Assembly (NCBI GenBank): GCA_029582155.1
Contig: CM055895.1
Span: 12,174,770 to 12,238,769, forward strand
Origin: Panopea generosa
Lineage: Eukaryota; Mollusca; Bivalvia; Adapedonta; Hiatellidae
Reading direction: 5' to 3'
DNA: 64,000 nucleotides
Shown here: positions 38,401-52,400 of the stretch, piece after piece
Layout: each line of letters begins with the position of its first letter
How positions within the stretch are numbered: position 1 is the stretch's first letter
Program-made: the position numbers and the translations under genes
The notes under the pieces: model-generated
Told to the model about the DNA's origin: nothing
Databases searched by the model: none
The model's input: the letters and a program-made list of their open reading frames with translations, nothing else

Positions 38401-40380
38401 AATCAAAATGACAGATATCTTTGAGTTCGCGTCTTGTAATAAAAATCTGAAATTGTTAGAATACCTGCAAATATGTTCATCTCTTCGGGCTATTAGATCT
38501 GTACTGACCTCCTAAAGGAAATGATAATAGAATAAGCATATATATGGGCATATATTTTACTCAATTAAAACACAATTCAATTTGCCGGTTGGACATTATT
38601 GGTTTCAATATTATGATGAAATTTCCTGAGAATGAGGCATCAAAAATTATTCAAAATGTGGTAAGTATGAATCTTTTGTGAACCAGGCTTTTTTTTTATT
38701 GATACATAACATTTTCTCTATAGTTATGTACATTATTAAATCTACATATATTCTGACACTCTTAAATGTAAATGTATCCATATAATTATTCAACGTCAAA
38801 ATTATTGTGGACGACACCGTAAGGTAAGTTTGAAATGTACTTACATCCTTCACTTTGAAGACCATGCCGGCTCTTATTGACCCTAATATCTCCGGAGTAC
38901 CACCTTCCTCTCGTTCTTCTAAATTTCCGACATAAGCATGCGTTTGTTGTGTTACCTATGCAATGTATTGCAGAATATAATAACAACCTTTATTCAGAAT
39001 TGGTGCATGCCTGTTTTGTTTTCTTTATGTTTGTCATTAATCAATGAATATGACTTGAACATGACGATCAAAAAGTAAATCGCTGTCCTTCAGATGTTTA
39101 CCAAACAATAGTGACCTCTTCTTCTCTACATAAATCCATATCATTACAGCTTTTAAGATGTTGAGCATATTTCTATAAATATTATTTTGCTACAAAATGA
39201 CTAATGTCAGTGCTTTACCAAGTGTAAAATGCTATTTGATATTATAATCAAATAGTTTCCTTGGATGTAATCATTGCATAGCTATACGTTATGATTATAA
39301 AAAAGTTATTTCTAACCAGAAAACATTTGCACTAATACTTACGAACGCGACTGTACCGCCGCCGACATGGCCGGGAACAGCGTTCTTGAATATCCATTTC
39401 TTGACAATAACTAGACCTGCAATGTGTATTACATCTAAAACTTACTGATCAAGAAATTATCGCAAGAGAAAATGGTTTGAAATATTAGATTATTAGTTAT
39501 AAAAAATAACCCATAATAATCTCATTCATTTGTTGACTTTGCTTTAATTTGTTGACTTTGCTTTAAAAATAAATCAACAAGAATATAACTTGTTCAGTAA
39601 GCAATATTTACAAAAAACAACTTTCACAAGTTTCGGTGCCGACTATTGACATTTTTATAACGAATGCCAATGTCAAATATATTCAATGGAACCTTATTGC
39701 CATTTTATCGGCTTTTATTTGCGTTCAGTGCTTCTAAGGGACCCTTTATCAGATAGTGTTGATATCTTTATGGTACATGTTGTACTCGAGAATCATACTT
39801 ATCCAAACCAACCTTAAATTGTATAATTATTCATATGCAACAATAATAAATTAAATACTTTATAAAATGGACTCCTTTACTTTTGCTTTAAGAAACATGA
39901 AAAAATGTACATGTATGTATTTTTTTTAATTGCGATTACTGCCTTTGGCTTAAGATAACGCGGTAAGCTTACAACCTATAATAAACAGACCTAAAGTTAT
40001 TTAATTCATTCGTCTTTCGATATTCAATATGAAAAATATCTTATTCAAATCTTTCTCAGCCTTCAATATTGAAGGGATACAAACAAAATATTGAACGACG
40101 AAAATCATCCACGAGATATTCGCCATCGCAACTCGTTTATCTCGTAGTTTCAGTTTTTTTGCGAGATTTATCTGATCTAAAATGTTGAATAAGTTGATTT
40201 AGCGCTCTAATGATGAAACACCATTATGTTTGATAGTTTCAATATTATCAAAATGGTTTACACGTACGTATTTGACTACAATTAAGTTTTATCGGTATTT
40301 TGGAAATTGCGTAATATAATTATATGGCACTTATTATTTTAAAATCGCATTTTAAGTGAGTGTATTTAACCCAACCCACT

Positions 40381-40429
<49 letters not shown>

Positions 40430-43400
40430 TTAGTTTTAAATATAAATTTGATACTCCAAAAGACAACATATTTGTTGAATACTTGCGTTATTCAAGTAAT
40501 GATGCATGCTGTTCATTTCTGACATTATTTTGTCAACGGTATACTCTTGCGTATCATCATTTTAACCTTCCATTTTGTATAGAAAAAGTAGTACTTTATA
40601 TTTCTGATAAGAATATAAGCGTATACCTGGGGACCCTGGTCCTCCTACAAACTTGTGAGGGCTCAGTATCACTGCATCTTTGTATCTGAACATCAGAAAA
40701 GGGACAGTTTGTTTATTAGTAGTATATTTAAACGACTTAATATATACATAGCTGAATAGCTCCCTAAACCGACATTCATATTTATATTAAGGAGTTAATC
40801 GATTCTGGTTTTCTTTTACCAATAACCAAAGTATGGAAATATATATCCAATAGAAGACGTAGTCTTCAAATGTCACAGTCACAGATATAGAAGAAACAAT
40901 GCACCATTCCATATAGCCGAGCGTTGTAATACACGTGGGTGCACAGCCATTTAGGCGGCTTGTTTTAATAATCATAAACGCACTTATATATAATATAACA
41001 CAGCTTATTTATAATAAGAATTATTTATTATTTCCAGATTTCGATCCGGCATTTACCCTTAGTAATAAATACTTTAACTATCACGGAAATATAACTTGAA
41101 TATCAAAAAACGTATTATGGATAAAATCGTTATTATTTGACGAAAATCAAACAGAAATAATAAGATTAATATTATGTAACAAAACACATATAAACCACAT
41201 ATTGTGAGTAAAGTGATATACTTACGCTGTTTTTGAGACATTCATGTCAATAGTAAGATATGGCCCTAAAAAATAATAACATCAGTTAGTCAATTGATAT
41301 CATGGATATCGCTAATGAGTTACAGAGTATCATACAATACTGTCAATTGATATCATGGATATCGGTAATGAGTAACAGAGTATCATATACAACTGTTAAT
41401 TGATATCATGGATATCTCTAATGAGTTACAGAGTATTATATACAACTGTCAATTGATATCATGGATATCGCTAATGTGTTACAGAGTACCATATACTGCT
41501 GTCAATTGATATCATGGATATCTCTAATGAGTTACAGAATATCATTTACTGCTGTCATTTGATATCATGGATATCGCTTATGAGTTATAGAGTATCATAC
41601 TGCTGTCAATTGATATCATGGATATCGCTAATGTGTTACAGAGTATCATATACTACTGTCAATTGATATAATGGATATCGCTAATGAGTTACAGAGTATC
41701 ATACAATTCTGTCAATTGATATCATTGATATCGCTAATGTGTTACAGAGTACCAAATAATACTGTTAATTGATATCATGGATATCGTTAATGTGTTACAG
41801 AATATCATATAATGCTGTTAATTGATATCATGAATATCTCTAATGAGTTACAGAGTATCATACAATACTGTCAATTTATATCATGGATATATCTAATGAC
41901 TTATAGAGTATCACACAATACTATCAATTGATATAATGGGTATCGCCAATGAGTTACAGAGTATCACACAATACTGTCAATTGATATCATGGATATCGCT
42001 AATGTGTTACAGAGTATCACACAATACTGTCAATTGATATCATGGGTATCGCTAATGAGTTACAGAGTATCAAATAATACTATCTAAAATACTTTTAGAA
42101 TATGCCTTTCGTTTATAGTATTTACATAAATCGCTTCAGTAAAGATATTTTTAAAGATACATGTGATGGGATTTAGGTAATTCCATTCAATTAGAATTTA
42201 GAAATTAGTGAACAGACCCTTTACAGTTTGTAAATGAAACATTTACTATATGCTATGAGATGAGCACATACGTACGCATGTAACCTGTTTTGATATTTCC
42301 ATTCTACCACGAACAGTATACAAGATTTCAATAAGTCTGAATGTAGTGTAACAATACATAGGTGTTAATTTGACTGCCAGGTTTGTAATTAAAGGTAATA
42401 AGTATTGCCCTTAATTAAAAAACTGGTATAGTACATTTACAGTTTACTCGATGATTATACCTGATATGGCATTCAACAGTTCCCTATGTATTTAAGATAG
42501 TGAATTTTATATTTTGAGTTATAGTGGGTCTGAAATCCCCAACCTACTCAAATGTCTTTAAAACAATGTGAACATTTACCATGCTTCAGCTTTATTCTGT
42601 TATAAAATTTAATGTATTTAACAACAACAACAATTTAATTTATTCTCTCATTGCATTTACATGTAAATGAGGAAAAGGTACACATATTTTAACAGGTAGT
42701 GTTAATTGTGTTTGGCTAGTCCTCTCCTATCACATCCAGTGTATACCCAGTCGGTCTGCGCAAGGCTGTCAATGACCATCGTCATGTAGCCAGGTACTAA
42801 TACCCATGTTGTATCCAACTTAAACCATGCACATATTATGGAGTGATTTTTATGAAAATATCTTTTACAACTTTTTAGTTTATTTATGAATATTTTATCT
42901 TCAAATGCAACATGTCAATTATTGTTAAACCTACTCAATGCCAAATACTTAATATTTTAATTACTATTGTAAAAACTTATTAGCTTAAACTGATTATTAA
43001 TCAAGTATTATGTAAAAATACTTCAAACTTTCGTTTTATATATATATACTGTTGAAGCCTAATTGATTATAGCAATTGAAGGTGTGAAAATATTTTGATT
43101 TTGATGTACATAACATTTTTTACCATGTATTGTCCAGTATATCTTGTTTGCGTTTATGTTTTCTTTTGATGATTAAGTATCTAAACCATACCAAAGCCAT
43201 GTACGTGCAAACAAAACAATTTTAGAATTTAAGGAAGAAGTTAATAGAGGATAAATATAGAACAATTTTTTAGGACTTAGTTACTGTCTGGATATTTTAC
43301 CAGACAGATTGGCAACCCGTCAGTACTTTGTGAAATTTTATTGAACTTTGTGAACTAAATATATATTTGGATATTATCCGATATTTGGACAGTGTTTTTT

Positions 43401-46400
43401 CCTAAGTTATTTGCCAACAATCTGTGTAATGTTCACCGCTTTTAAGTGTGGATTTAGTGAATCGTATATCAACTTAGATACAATACTGTGATTTTGATTA
43501 TATTGATATCTTTTGAACTACTTTTATCGTTGTTGTGTCGTCGTGTTTGCTGTCTGTGACCTTTAAACGTAATACATTTATTTTAGTATATTCAACATCT
43601 TCGACATTTATTCATTCATCAATTAACAACGGTATACGCATCGGCACGTCAGCCCACGTACGTTACGTTGACGACGAATCATTCACTGTTCATAATCGTT
43701 ACGAAATGGACACACACTGTCAGAAGACACAGTTAGGTAGCCTCGGATTTTATCATTATAATCTTGAATTTAAGCGTCTTTAGTCAGGGAGGAAGTGTGA
43801 AGAACATGTTAGTTTATCGGGTTGCATAATCAATGAAATAGTGAATAACTATTGGTCGGTTCGCCGTGAGTGAAATTACATTATTTGGCTACGTTGGGGG
43901 AAATCGTGCCATGTGCACTTGCAGCAAGAATATCATCGACAGTGTGGAATACTATTATTTACTACCAATTACAACCATGTCATTGATATATTATATATAA
44001 CTATTTGTTCGTCCCAATCTACTGCGTATGAAATATGTGCAGTTGTCCGAAACTAATCGCCTATGTTTCTTTCCTGAATCTATAAATTTCACAAGAGTTA
44101 CATAAGTAAACTAAAAAAATAGTTGTTTAATGAGTACCGTAAATAGACGTTAATATAAATGTCTATAATATTATAAAGTGCTATGCAATCAGGATATTAT
44201 AAGCTACCATATACGTTTATAAAATTTTCAAATTTTTGTGCATTAACTTACCTGCTGCCGCATAGTCAAAGATAACAAGAGCACCATGCGCATGTGCGAT
44301 GTTTGACACGGCGTCCACGTCAGTGATGATACCGGTGACATTGCTGGCAGCTGATATACACACCACCAGCTGGTACCGCTTATTCTGCCACCTCTGTAAT
44401 GAGCAAGATCATTAAAGATTATCATACGATTGGTGATTTCATGTAGTCATGGCATTCAGTACTCATATTCCATACTTTTATGTCAACAAAAAATATAAAG
44501 ATGTTTAAACTTTCAAAAAAATTCATCAAAGAAGCATTAATCATTAGAAAAAAACTTCTCTCGGAACTTTGACTGTTTCTTAATATATATTCTACTTTCA
44601 TCATATATTTATTTGCATTGCATTAAACTGTATATAATTGTCTTTGCCATTTTTCTGCAATCCTTGTAAATGGCCAAAGGCAAATGTCTTGCCAAGTTGC
44701 TAATAAACGTTGAAACTTTGATTATCTGCATGCATTTATCGTTTATTCATAATAATAAGATACTAGATGAAAAGAAGATTAAATGTATTTTTGTATTTCT
44801 TGTAAAACTTACATTTTACGCCAAAATTTAAAGGAGGAGGCAATAACACATCATTTGTTCGGTAACTTATCTTTTTCTGATGTTGCAAAAACATACATTA
44901 ATCTTAAATACTGGGAAGTTTCATAAAATTCTATCAATACTTCTATTAATAGGTGAAACATGTAAAAGACAAGTTAATGGCATATAATGACAAGATAAAC
45001 AAGAAATATAGCAACATGATAGTTTTGTCTCAATTTCCTTTGTATCATGAACAGCCGAATCTTAAATTCATTTAGATCACTTATGTTTGTATCAGCTTTG
45101 GCCTTTACAAACTTTTACAGTAAAGTCTATGTTCCCGACTATCATTTGTTTTTAATCACTATACAATGTTTATGTTGCATTGAATGGAATGTATAGTATA
45201 TATGGAGCGACCCTTGTTTTTAACGTATTGACTGACCTGTATTTTCTAACTATTTCTTTTATTTCGCTGGTAATAATGTTTACGTTGCATTAAACTTTAT
45301 TTAAAATAAACCAAGTACATCAAATGTTGTTAACGTAACAATTAAATTTTCTTTAATCCTTAGGTTTAAGGATAGGGTTAGGTCTTGGGTTAGGGTGATG
45401 GAATATCAGTACACTATAACTTATCTGACACTGAACATAACACTTGGCGAAGTCCATAGATTAAAATCGGATGTATTTTGAACTTCCATTAGGTTCAACA
45501 TTTTTTTAAAGTTTTATTGTTATAGTTCTGTGCGCTTTTAGAGTCGTTAGATGGTCATTCTTATGATTGCGATGCCTACGTTTCTAACGTAATCAAACTA
45601 AAAATGTACTTTTATTGCACAGTTAAACTGCTTAATATTCCTTTCTTTTATAGAAAGTTAAAAGTTTGCCAAAAAGGCAAGCGAAACTTCTGGCTTTATT
45701 GCGGTATTTGAATTAGGTCCTACTGAAAGTTTATTAAATCACATTGATGCTAATAAATTGGATATATTTGTTTTTCTGAAAAATCTCCTGGTAGAGAAGA
45801 AAACTGTTTAGGCATTATGAAACTTTTTTATAAGAAAATATCACAACAAAACACAAACTTAACAGTTCATTGTTTATTGTCGAAGTGAATTCTTCCAGAG
45901 AAAGATAGCGTGGATACCTGAACACACTGTCTCTGCTGAGATCTGGCACTTTATAGGAGTACTAAAAACGTATCTAAGTGAATAAATCACATCTCTCCTA
46001 TAGACAAAATGTACGATTATATTATAGTGGGCTCGTCATACCCTCGTGTTGGCTATCAAACATGCTGAAGGTTAGCCCTGTCATAATGGAGGTACGGGAT
46101 ATTTATCTTGTCCTGTTACCAAAACAATATTTTCTTATTTTATTCAAAATGCAGGTAACTATTCTGTAAAAATAAGTATGTTTAATTGAAGAAAGAAAAA
46201 AAACATCAAAATAATAATGGACTAGACAGTTTTAAGTCATTATTACGATTACTACTGATTATTAAATAAATTTCCATATCGCATTAAAAAATAAATCGTC
46301 CAGCATATAGCACAGCTTTAAATACACAGTTCCTCACACATAGCCGGATTTTTATGTGTGTGTATAAATCTGGCATAACGTTACTGTATCGATCATGTCA

Positions 46401-49400
46401 TCTAAAAAGGTTGCATAATAACTTTAATGAAACGTTTTAAATTTTGAAAGACCAGTTTCACGACACATTTCTTGATCTGATTTGTAATGGTTCAAAACGG
46501 TTGTGTCAATATGATTAAAAAAGAAGAACACAACAATCAATGATACTATCTTAATACATTTAATTTTCATCCCATTAAATTAATCATTAGCAACATATTC
46601 ACAAGCATATGTTGAATAATTTGTGGCCGAGTGATCTTGTGACCGGTGTGAATATTACCCACTTACATAAATTAATATGTCAACATGTGTTTGGGTTCAT
46701 TGATAGATAAATGGATAGATCGTTTCAGTTAGATGACTCGATTGACTTTTTTATGACATTTCACACACAAGAAGGTATAATTGATATGTTTTACACATAA
46801 AACTGTGATGAAGTCGAAAACGTAAGTAAGATATCAGTCAGTTATTTTATCATTTGACTGACCAATTTGCCAGTGACTCCCCCGGTGAGTTTTAACCGAT
46901 TGCAATATTATACGTGCCAAGTAATGTCAAATGTTAACATGTTTATGGTTTAATGACATATTTGGCAATATTTATAAGTAGTTTTTAAAATATTTATCAA
47001 TAAACAACCATTAATTCCATATTGACTAAACTAGATTTCAATCTTATCATTTTACCTTAAATGGCATACTATTCATGCCGTAGTGTAGAAATACATATTT
47101 TGATAAAATAAATACCGCATCTCCAACAAAACAGTTTGCATTAGCACAGACACCATAATAGCAAAATTACGACCAATAAGATTTTATCGTTATACAAACA
47201 TGACAGACATACAGAAGAAATGACAAGAAAGGTCACCATGTTTGAACGATCTGTTGCAGAATCAATCTGGATAACGAACACTTTCCTCGTTCACACATCA
47301 TAAACAAAACACCATAGATAGATGTTCACCTGCCATTCTTCCCTCTCACATTAGAAGACACGTGGGCAAAAATGAGAAATAAACAAATGATGCTATACGC
47401 CAGAACAGCATATGTATAACGATGAGGAGAAAAGGACAATTACCCAACTTATATATTTATAAAATGCTAAAGGAGGAACACGCCATACAGTTTAAGAGAA
47501 AAGCATGAATGCTAAACGATCAAAAGAAAATATAATAACATGCAGTTACATCACAGAAATGTAGTCTTTTTAAATAAACATCCAGTATAGCTCAGAACCT
47601 GCTATCAGGTCTATTAACCCCCAATGAAAAAGCAATTCTTTGCCTGTCCCACAATTCATAGCAAGTGAACGCTTACTAAACTGTGGCGTCATTCAAACTT
47701 TTAGTTAAAGCAATTGACCATTCAACGTGCCTAAATGTGGCTTTCCCAACATTGCTATTTAATGGAACCAATCGGGAGTGCTGGGTCCGTTCTACAGACA
47801 AAATAGACAACTATCGAATATTGTGACTCAAATCACCATGAATGGCGGGTTAGAAAAACAACTGTGAAACTTAAATCACTTGACATTCAGCATAATTTAA
47901 TGAATGAGAAAGGAGTGATTCTTATCTTAGCCTCACCTTTAGTTCATTTTGTAACTGTTCAAGGTCCACTAAGCCAGTGCCTGGAACTTGTTGTATCCGA
48001 ACGACCTGGCAGAAATGAAGTGTCAAGCGATGACAATAGTAAGCATTTTACGTTTTAATCAGAGTAAATATATTTAGAAATTCTATATATTTTACAATAT
48101 GCCTCTTACTTTCATATGCAGTTGTATTTCATTCAAAATGCTGATCTGGATCCGTTTAAGACAGGTATTAAACATAAACATCAATTCTGTCCTAATAACT
48201 AATATTTCAAAGAAAAGTTATGATAAAGATCAAGGCCTAAAATTAAACTCCGAAAGATGAATTTATCAATACTATAAATGTAAGACTCTGATTACATGTT
48301 TATTATACTTAAGAGTTAGTATTACCTTTGTACCGTACTCCCTCCACGGCAGTATATTAGAATGGTGCTCGTATGGTCCAATAAATACGACCTGGAAATA
48401 TTATAATAAAGTGAAACCTGTGTAAGCGGTCACCTCTATTAAGCATCCACCTGTCTTAAGCAACCATGTTTTCTATTTCCCATTTCTATACTATTAGAGT
48501 AAATTAATCTGTATTAAGCAACATCATGTCTTTAAAGGCCACCTTTGCTCTTTCGCTTGACTGGCTGCTTAAGATAAATGCACAAGCATTACTGAAGTTG
48601 ATTCAAATCTAAAACAAATTAAATCCTTATGCAAAAAAAGTAGTTCTTGATTTAACATTAAATATAATCTGTTAAATACATCTGTGTCCCCGATCAAAAT
48701 TTTCTATATGCCTGAGTTGCATTGTGTTTAAATGTGACATAGGAAATGACATACCATACTGCAAATTGATCGTGAGATTGAGATGGTGTCAGAATTTATT
48801 TTCTATATACATATATATGTTGCAATACAATAACATGCAATATTTTATAAGCTGTAAGAATGATACACAGACATGAAAATGGATTGAATTGAAAGCATGC
48901 TTGGGTAAATCCGCTCTATGCTTAAACAGATACAATGATGGCAGAAGTTGGTGTACACTTGCAAACGCGACAGAAAGAAATTGTGCAAACCACTTAATGT
49001 TATATAATTCACTGGGTTTGGTCGGTCTATCAAATATCCCCAAAAGTGGATTTTCGATATCATGTATATGCAAGAGCTAAAAACAAATAGTTATTAAATG
49101 TTAGTACTAACCGTGATTCATTTTATATATCATTCGGATATCCTCGGATATGCTCGAACTTTTTTTATTCAGAGAACTGAGCGAGGTGTTCCGAATGTTT
49201 ATATATCATACGAAAACACTTCTTTGGCTAAACAGACGTTATAATATTAACTCAAACTAGAGCCAATGCCTTATGGCATAATTTTACAAACGTTTGTTGT
49301 CAGGGGGGACCACAAGAATTTGAATATGCTGCTTACCAAATATGTTACCATGCATTTGTCATGGACATATAAACAAAAACAAAATGCAGGACTGTATTTG

Positions 49401-52400
49401 ATGTAAATATAAAGTGCATCAATAATTTGTCTGCCAATAAATAAATCTAAAAATGATTCGATCGAAGTGAACATGATACATGACTTGTACTTGAGGAGAG
49501 GTGCAATATTTAAAAAAAATACGATGTTTGATGTGTAGAGCGCATGGTTCAGTGGTAGAGCACCGAACGCACCACCGAAGGGTCTTGTGTTCGATTATCC
49601 GCTACCGCTTTGTGTGATGTCCTTGAGCAAGACACACTTTTCCTAATATGCTTTGTTCTACCCAGGAAGACGTCAAGCGTGATTTATCTTAGTTGTAAGA
49701 ACTTGTTTCACAATCAAAGTAAATAAGTTTAAACTTTTAGAAATTCAAATAGGCCATGCAACTTACGGTTTCCTCAGCCACTGATTTTTGGTTTATCTTT
49801 AAAGCCCATGCAATTTTGTGGATTCCTGCTGTTGTTCCACTTCCGGTAAATAAAACAGCATCGTCATTGTTGGCGTTGACACATTTCCGTATAATATTTC
49901 TACAAGTAAGTGTTAAACAGGAAATGTATAAACAACCCATATATTGAATTGTAAATAAAATACATTTTTAACACGAAATAGTGTAGTTACCCGAATTACA
50001 TTTTCCTACAGTTTAAGTTAAATTTATATTAATTTCTACTCAAAGTACGTTATGGTAATTGTATACTTTCAATATTCGTGAAATATAGATGAAACATGAA
50101 TATACTTTTCAAGAAACGTAATGCAAAGAAAATATTTAAATTGAACTTTAATTTATCAGGAATTAAATCAATTTGTATATGGAAATATACCTGGCATCTT
50201 CTCTAAACTTGCCTGTCTGTATTGCATGTTGACCAGTCGTAGAATGAGTGTTTGCATAAGTAGGCATGACATTCTCTCTCATGTAGTCCTCGATAAATGA
50301 CAGGCATCTATAAATAAACAAACAGAAGTCGCTTAATGCTTGAGTTACCAATTAAAGTTTGGTAGCAACCTATGACGGTAACTTCTTCAAACATATCGAT
50401 GAGTGATAAATTGAACTTTATTTTGAGAGGTCTTCATTGAATCTTCATTCAGACCTCTCTGTGGTGGTGGACTAGGGTCTATCTGAATCTTTATTCAGAC
50501 CTCTCTGTGGTGGTGGACTAGGGTCTATTTGAATCTTCATTCATACCTCTCTGTGAAGGTGGACTAGGGTCTATCTGGGTCTTCATTCAGACCTCTCTGT
50601 GGTGGTGGACTAGGGTCTATCTGAATCTTCATTCAGACCTCTCTGTGGTGGTGGAATAGGGTCTATCTGAATCTTAATTCAGACCTCTCTGTTGTGGTGG
50701 ACTAGGGTCTATCTGAATCTTCATTCAGACCTCTCTGTGGTGGTGGACTAGGGTCTATCTGAATCTTCATTCAGACTTCTCTGTGGTGGTGGACTAGGGT
50801 CTATCTGAGTCTTCATTCAAACCTCTCTGTTGTGGTGGACTAGGGTCTATCTGAAACTTCATTCAGACCTCTCTGTGGTTGTGGACTAGGGTGTATCTGA
50901 ATCTTCATTCAGACCTCTCTGTGGTGGTTGACTAGGGTCTATCTGAGTCTTCATTCAGACCTCTCTGTGGTGGTGGACTAGGGTCTATCTGAATCTTCGT
51001 TCAGACCTCTCTGTAGGGGGGACTAGGGTCTATCTGAATCTTCATTCAAACTTCTCTGTGGTGGTGGACTAGGGTCTATCTGGGTCTTCATTCAGTCCTC
51101 TCTGTGGTGGTGGACTAGGGTCTATCTGAGTCTTCATTCAGACCTCTCTGTGGTGGTGGAATAGGGTCTATCTGAATCTTTATTCAGACCTCTCTGTTGT
51201 GGTGGACTAGGGTCTATCTGAATCTTCATTCAGACCTCTCTGTGGTGGTGGACTAGGGTCTATCTGAATCTTCATTTAGACTTCTCTGTGGTGGTGGACT
51301 AGGGTCTATCTGAGTCTTCATTCAAACCTCTCTGTGGTGGTGGACTAGGGTCTATCTGAATCTTCATTCAGACCTCTCTGTGGTGGTGGACTAGGGTCTA
51401 TCTGAATCTTCATTCAGACCTCTCTGTGGTGGTTGACTAGGGTCTATCTGAGTCTTCATTCAGACCTCTCTGTGGTGGTGGACTAGGGTCTATCTGAATC
51501 TTCGTTCAGACCTCTCTGTGGTGGTGGACTAGGGTCTATCTGAATCTTTGTTCAGACCTCTCTGTGGTGGTGGACTAGGGTCTATCTGAGTCTTCATTCA
51601 GTCCTCTCTGTGGTGGTGGACTAGGGTCTATCTGAGTCTTCATTCAGACCTCTCTGTGGTGGTGGACTAGGGTCTATCTGAGTCTTCATTCAGACCTCTC
51701 TGTTGTGGTGGACTAGGGTCTATCTGAATCTTCGTTCAGACCTTTCTGTGGTGGTGGACTAGGGTCTATCTGAATCTTCATTCAGACCTCTCTGTGGTGG
51801 TGGACTAGGGTCTATCTGAATCTTCGTTCAGACCTCTCTGTGGTGATGGACTAGGGTCTATCTGAATCTTCGTTCAGACCTCTCTGTGGTGGTTGACTAG
51901 AGTCTATCTGAGTCTTCATTCAGACATCTCTGTGGTGGTGGACTAGGGTATATCTGAATCTTCGTTCAGACTTCTCTGTGGTGGTGGACTAGGGTCTATC
52001 TGAATCTTCATTCAGACCTCTCTGTGGTGGTGGACTAGGATCTATCTGAGTCTTCATTCAGTTCTCTCTGTGGTGGTGGACTAGGGTCTATCTGAATCTT
52101 CATTCAGTTCTCTCTGTTGTGGTGGACTGGGGTCTATCTGAATCTTCATTCAGACCTCTCTGTGGTGGTGGACTAGGGTCTATCTGAATCTTCATTCAGA
52201 CCTCTCTGTGGTGGTGGAATAGGGTCTATCTGAATCTTCATTCTGACCTCTCTGTTATGGTGGACTTGAGTCTATCTGAATATTCATGCAGACCTCTCTG
52301 TGGTGGTGGACTAGGGTCTATCTGAATTTTCATTCAGAACTCTCTGTGGTGGTGGACTAGGGTCTATCTGAGTCTTCATTCAAACCTCTCTGTGGTGGTG

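Noticed and set aside
45359..45400. Interstitial telomere block
   Set aside because: Only two exact TTAGGG-like units amid degenerate sequence; a chance G-rich tract is as likely.
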